Origin: Candidatus Cloacimonadota bacterium
Lineage (GTDB): Bacteria > Cloacimonadota > Cloacimonadia > JGIOTU-2
Direction: 5' to 3'
Assembly (NCBI GenBank): GCA_030628975.1
Contig: DAOVPZ010000075.1
Location: forward strand, 1 to 6,058
Length of the DNA: 6,058 nucleotides
Shown here: positions 5,137 to 6,058 of the stretch, piece after piece
How positions within the stretch are numbered: position 1 is the stretch's first letter
How the letters are laid out: each line of letters begins with the position of its first letter
Notes under the pieces: model-generated
What the model saw: only the letters and a program-made list of their open reading frames with translations
Database searches by the model: none
Told to the model about the DNA's origin: nothing
Program-made: the position numbers and the translations under genes

Positions 5137-5827
5137 TAAAAAAAATAAATTAATAATTGAATCTACAACCCTCTGGGATTTCCCAACCCAAAATTATGGT
5201 AATAAATCTCATGGAAACAATAAATACAATGGAGTAACTCCAGCATTTATTATATGGAACTTGTTACAACGATACACAAAAGAAGGTGATTTAGTTGTAG
5301 ATCCAATGTGTGGTAGTGGAACTACCATAGATGTTGCAAAAGAATTAAATCGAAAAGTAATTGGTTATGATTTAAACATTGTCAGACCAGATGTAATAAA
5401 AAGTGATGGTCGAAAAATTCCTCTTGAAGATAATAGTGTTGATTTTGTTTTCATTGATTCTCCATACTCAGATAATATCAAATATTCTGATGATCCAAAA
5501 TGTATTGGAAAAATATCTTGTGAAAAAGTTGATTTTTTTAACGAATTAGAAAAAGTTGCAAAAGAAATTAATAGAATTCTTAAACCTAATAAAGTTATGG
5601 CTTGGCTAATTGCAGATCAATGGATAAAGAAAAAATTTACTCCTACAGGTTTTTTACTTTATCAAAGACTTGAAAAATATTTTGAAACAATTGATTTAAT
5701 TTCAGTAACCCGCCATAATCAAACTTCAAACACAGGAATCTGGCATTACCGTGCTAGAAAATTTAATTTTTATCTAAGAGGTTTTAAGTATTTAATTATT
5801 ATGAAAAAAGTAATTAAAAATATATAA
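5129..5827 (+). CDS. second DNA methyltransferase (N6-adenine/N4-cytosine type)
   Basis: This 232-aa protein is a compact AdoMet-dependent DNA methyltransferase unrelated in layout to the 441-aa one. It shows LWDFPTQNYG near the N-terminus (15-24), motif I DPMCGSGTT (58-66), VIGYDL for motif II, DNSVDFVFIDSPYSDN with catalytic motif IV DSPY (110-113), then NRILKP (148-153) and a C-terminal block TSNTGIWHYRARKFNFYLRGFKYLIIM. Motif I precedes motif IV by only about 50 residues, with no room for a large recognition domain between them; recognition must come from the C-terminal part or a partner. Most relatives would read DPPY, so Ser at 111 is a variation. The ATG lies inside the 3' end of the 81-aa gene with no strong ribosome-binding site, so translation is probably coupled. 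It may modify a second base or strand of the endonuclease site, or be an independent methylase. Which base is methylated cannot be told. Confidence 0.8.
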   Translation: MHNKKNKLIIESTTLWDFPTQNYGNKSHGNNKYNGVTPAFIIWNLLQRYTKEGDLVVDPMCGSGTTIDVAKELNRKVIGYDLNIVRPDVIKSDGRKIPLEDNSVDFVFIDSPYSDNIKYSDDPKCIGKISCEKVDFFNELEKVAKEINRILKPNKVMAWLIADQWIKKKFTPTGFLLYQRLEKYFETIDLISVTRHNQTSNTGIWHYRARKFNFYLRGFKYLIIMKKVIKNI

Positions 5828-5836
5828 AGGTCATAT

Positions 5837-6058
5837 ATGAAAAAATTATACATTTTATTAATTATTATTTTTACTTTCTCATCACTCTGCTGTGATGAAA
5901 TAAGATTAAACATTCTTTTCACAAACGACATTCACGGTGGCATTGATGCTGTGCCTGCAACCTTTATCAATCCAGAATTCCCTCCTCCACTTGGTGGTGG
6001 TGCTTCTGCTGCTTCATATATCAAATATGTAAGAAAACAAGCTTCAGAAAAAGACGAA
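5837..6058 (+). CDS. exported 5'-nucleotidase/metallophosphatase-family protein, N-terminus only
   Basis: Seventy-four codons are visible and the frame runs off the window. AAAGG (5826-5830) lies six bases before the ATG and overlaps the stop of the preceding gene by two bases. Residues 1-19 form a signal peptide (MKKLY, then a hydrophobic run to SSLCC). The mature start NILFTNDIHGGI (25-36) is the first metallophosphoesterase motif of the UshA/5'-nucleotidase family, with Asp31 and His33 as expected dimetal ligands. LGGGASAASYIKYVRKQ follows, matching the usual 'GGaArrAtyIkklR' helix. Members hydrolyse nucleotides or related phosphate esters in the periplasm or at the surface; substrate here is unknown. 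A Cys pair at 18-19 raises the idea of a lipoprotein, but the bases of a canonical lipobox are not met. It is transcribed in the same direction, only nine bases after the methyltransferase stop. Confidence 0.85.
   Translation, partial: MKKLYILLIIIFTFSSLCCDEIRLNILFTNDIHGGIDAVPATFINPEFPPPLGGGASAASYIKYVRKQASEKDE

Noticed and set aside
5882..5896. Lipoprotein signal at the Cys pair of the nucleotidase
   Set aside because: The residues before the Cys pair (Ser-Ser-Leu) do not give a small residue at -1 for Cys18, and Cys19 would have Cys at -1; a normal secretory signal peptide is equally likely.

Overview
The window reads as AT-rich DNA from a Gram-negative, FCB-type bacterium, with Cloacimonadota, Marinimicrobia or a Bacteroidota relative as the best guesses. 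This rests on two beta-barrel outer-membrane proteins that end in Phe, one carrying the N-terminal signature of the FadL/PorV-like barrels common in that group, and on the very low GC content. No rRNA or marker gene is present, so the taxonomy is inference. All genes lie on the + strand.

Layout. Positions 1-675 hold the C-terminal part of a beta-barrel protein that begins before the window. Positions 820-1271 hold a small type II toxin-antitoxin pair: an intact Phd/YefM-like antitoxin overlaps by 8 bp a RelE/ParE-like toxin that is broken by a frameshift near 1180. Positions 1346-2668 encode a complete PorV/FadL-like outer-membrane protein. The 108-bp gap after it (2669-2776) is built almost wholly of repeats: a long hairpin made of two near-identical units, then eight tandem 7-bp units that run into the ribosome-binding site of the next gene.

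Positions 2777-5827 look like a DNA restriction-modification island. A 441-aa amino-methyltransferase overlaps by 4 bp (ATGA) a 228-aa PD-(D/E)XK-like endonuclease. After a 105-bp gap comes an unrecognised 81-aa protein, which overlaps by 8 bp a second, unrelated 232-aa DNA methyltransferase. The likely working model is that the endonuclease cuts unmethylated foreign DNA while one or both methyltransferases protect the host. The second methyltransferase may protect another base or strand, or may belong to a separate module with the 81-aa protein. From 5837 to the end is the N-terminus of an exported 5'-nucleotidase/metallophosphatase-type protein, so the restriction island sits between two envelope genes.

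No CRISPR array, tRNA, rRNA, transposase or attachment site was recognised. The most notable points are the two-methyltransferase arrangement with an unknown small protein, the frameshifted toxin beside an intact antitoxin, and the repeat-filled junction upstream of the first methyltransferase.
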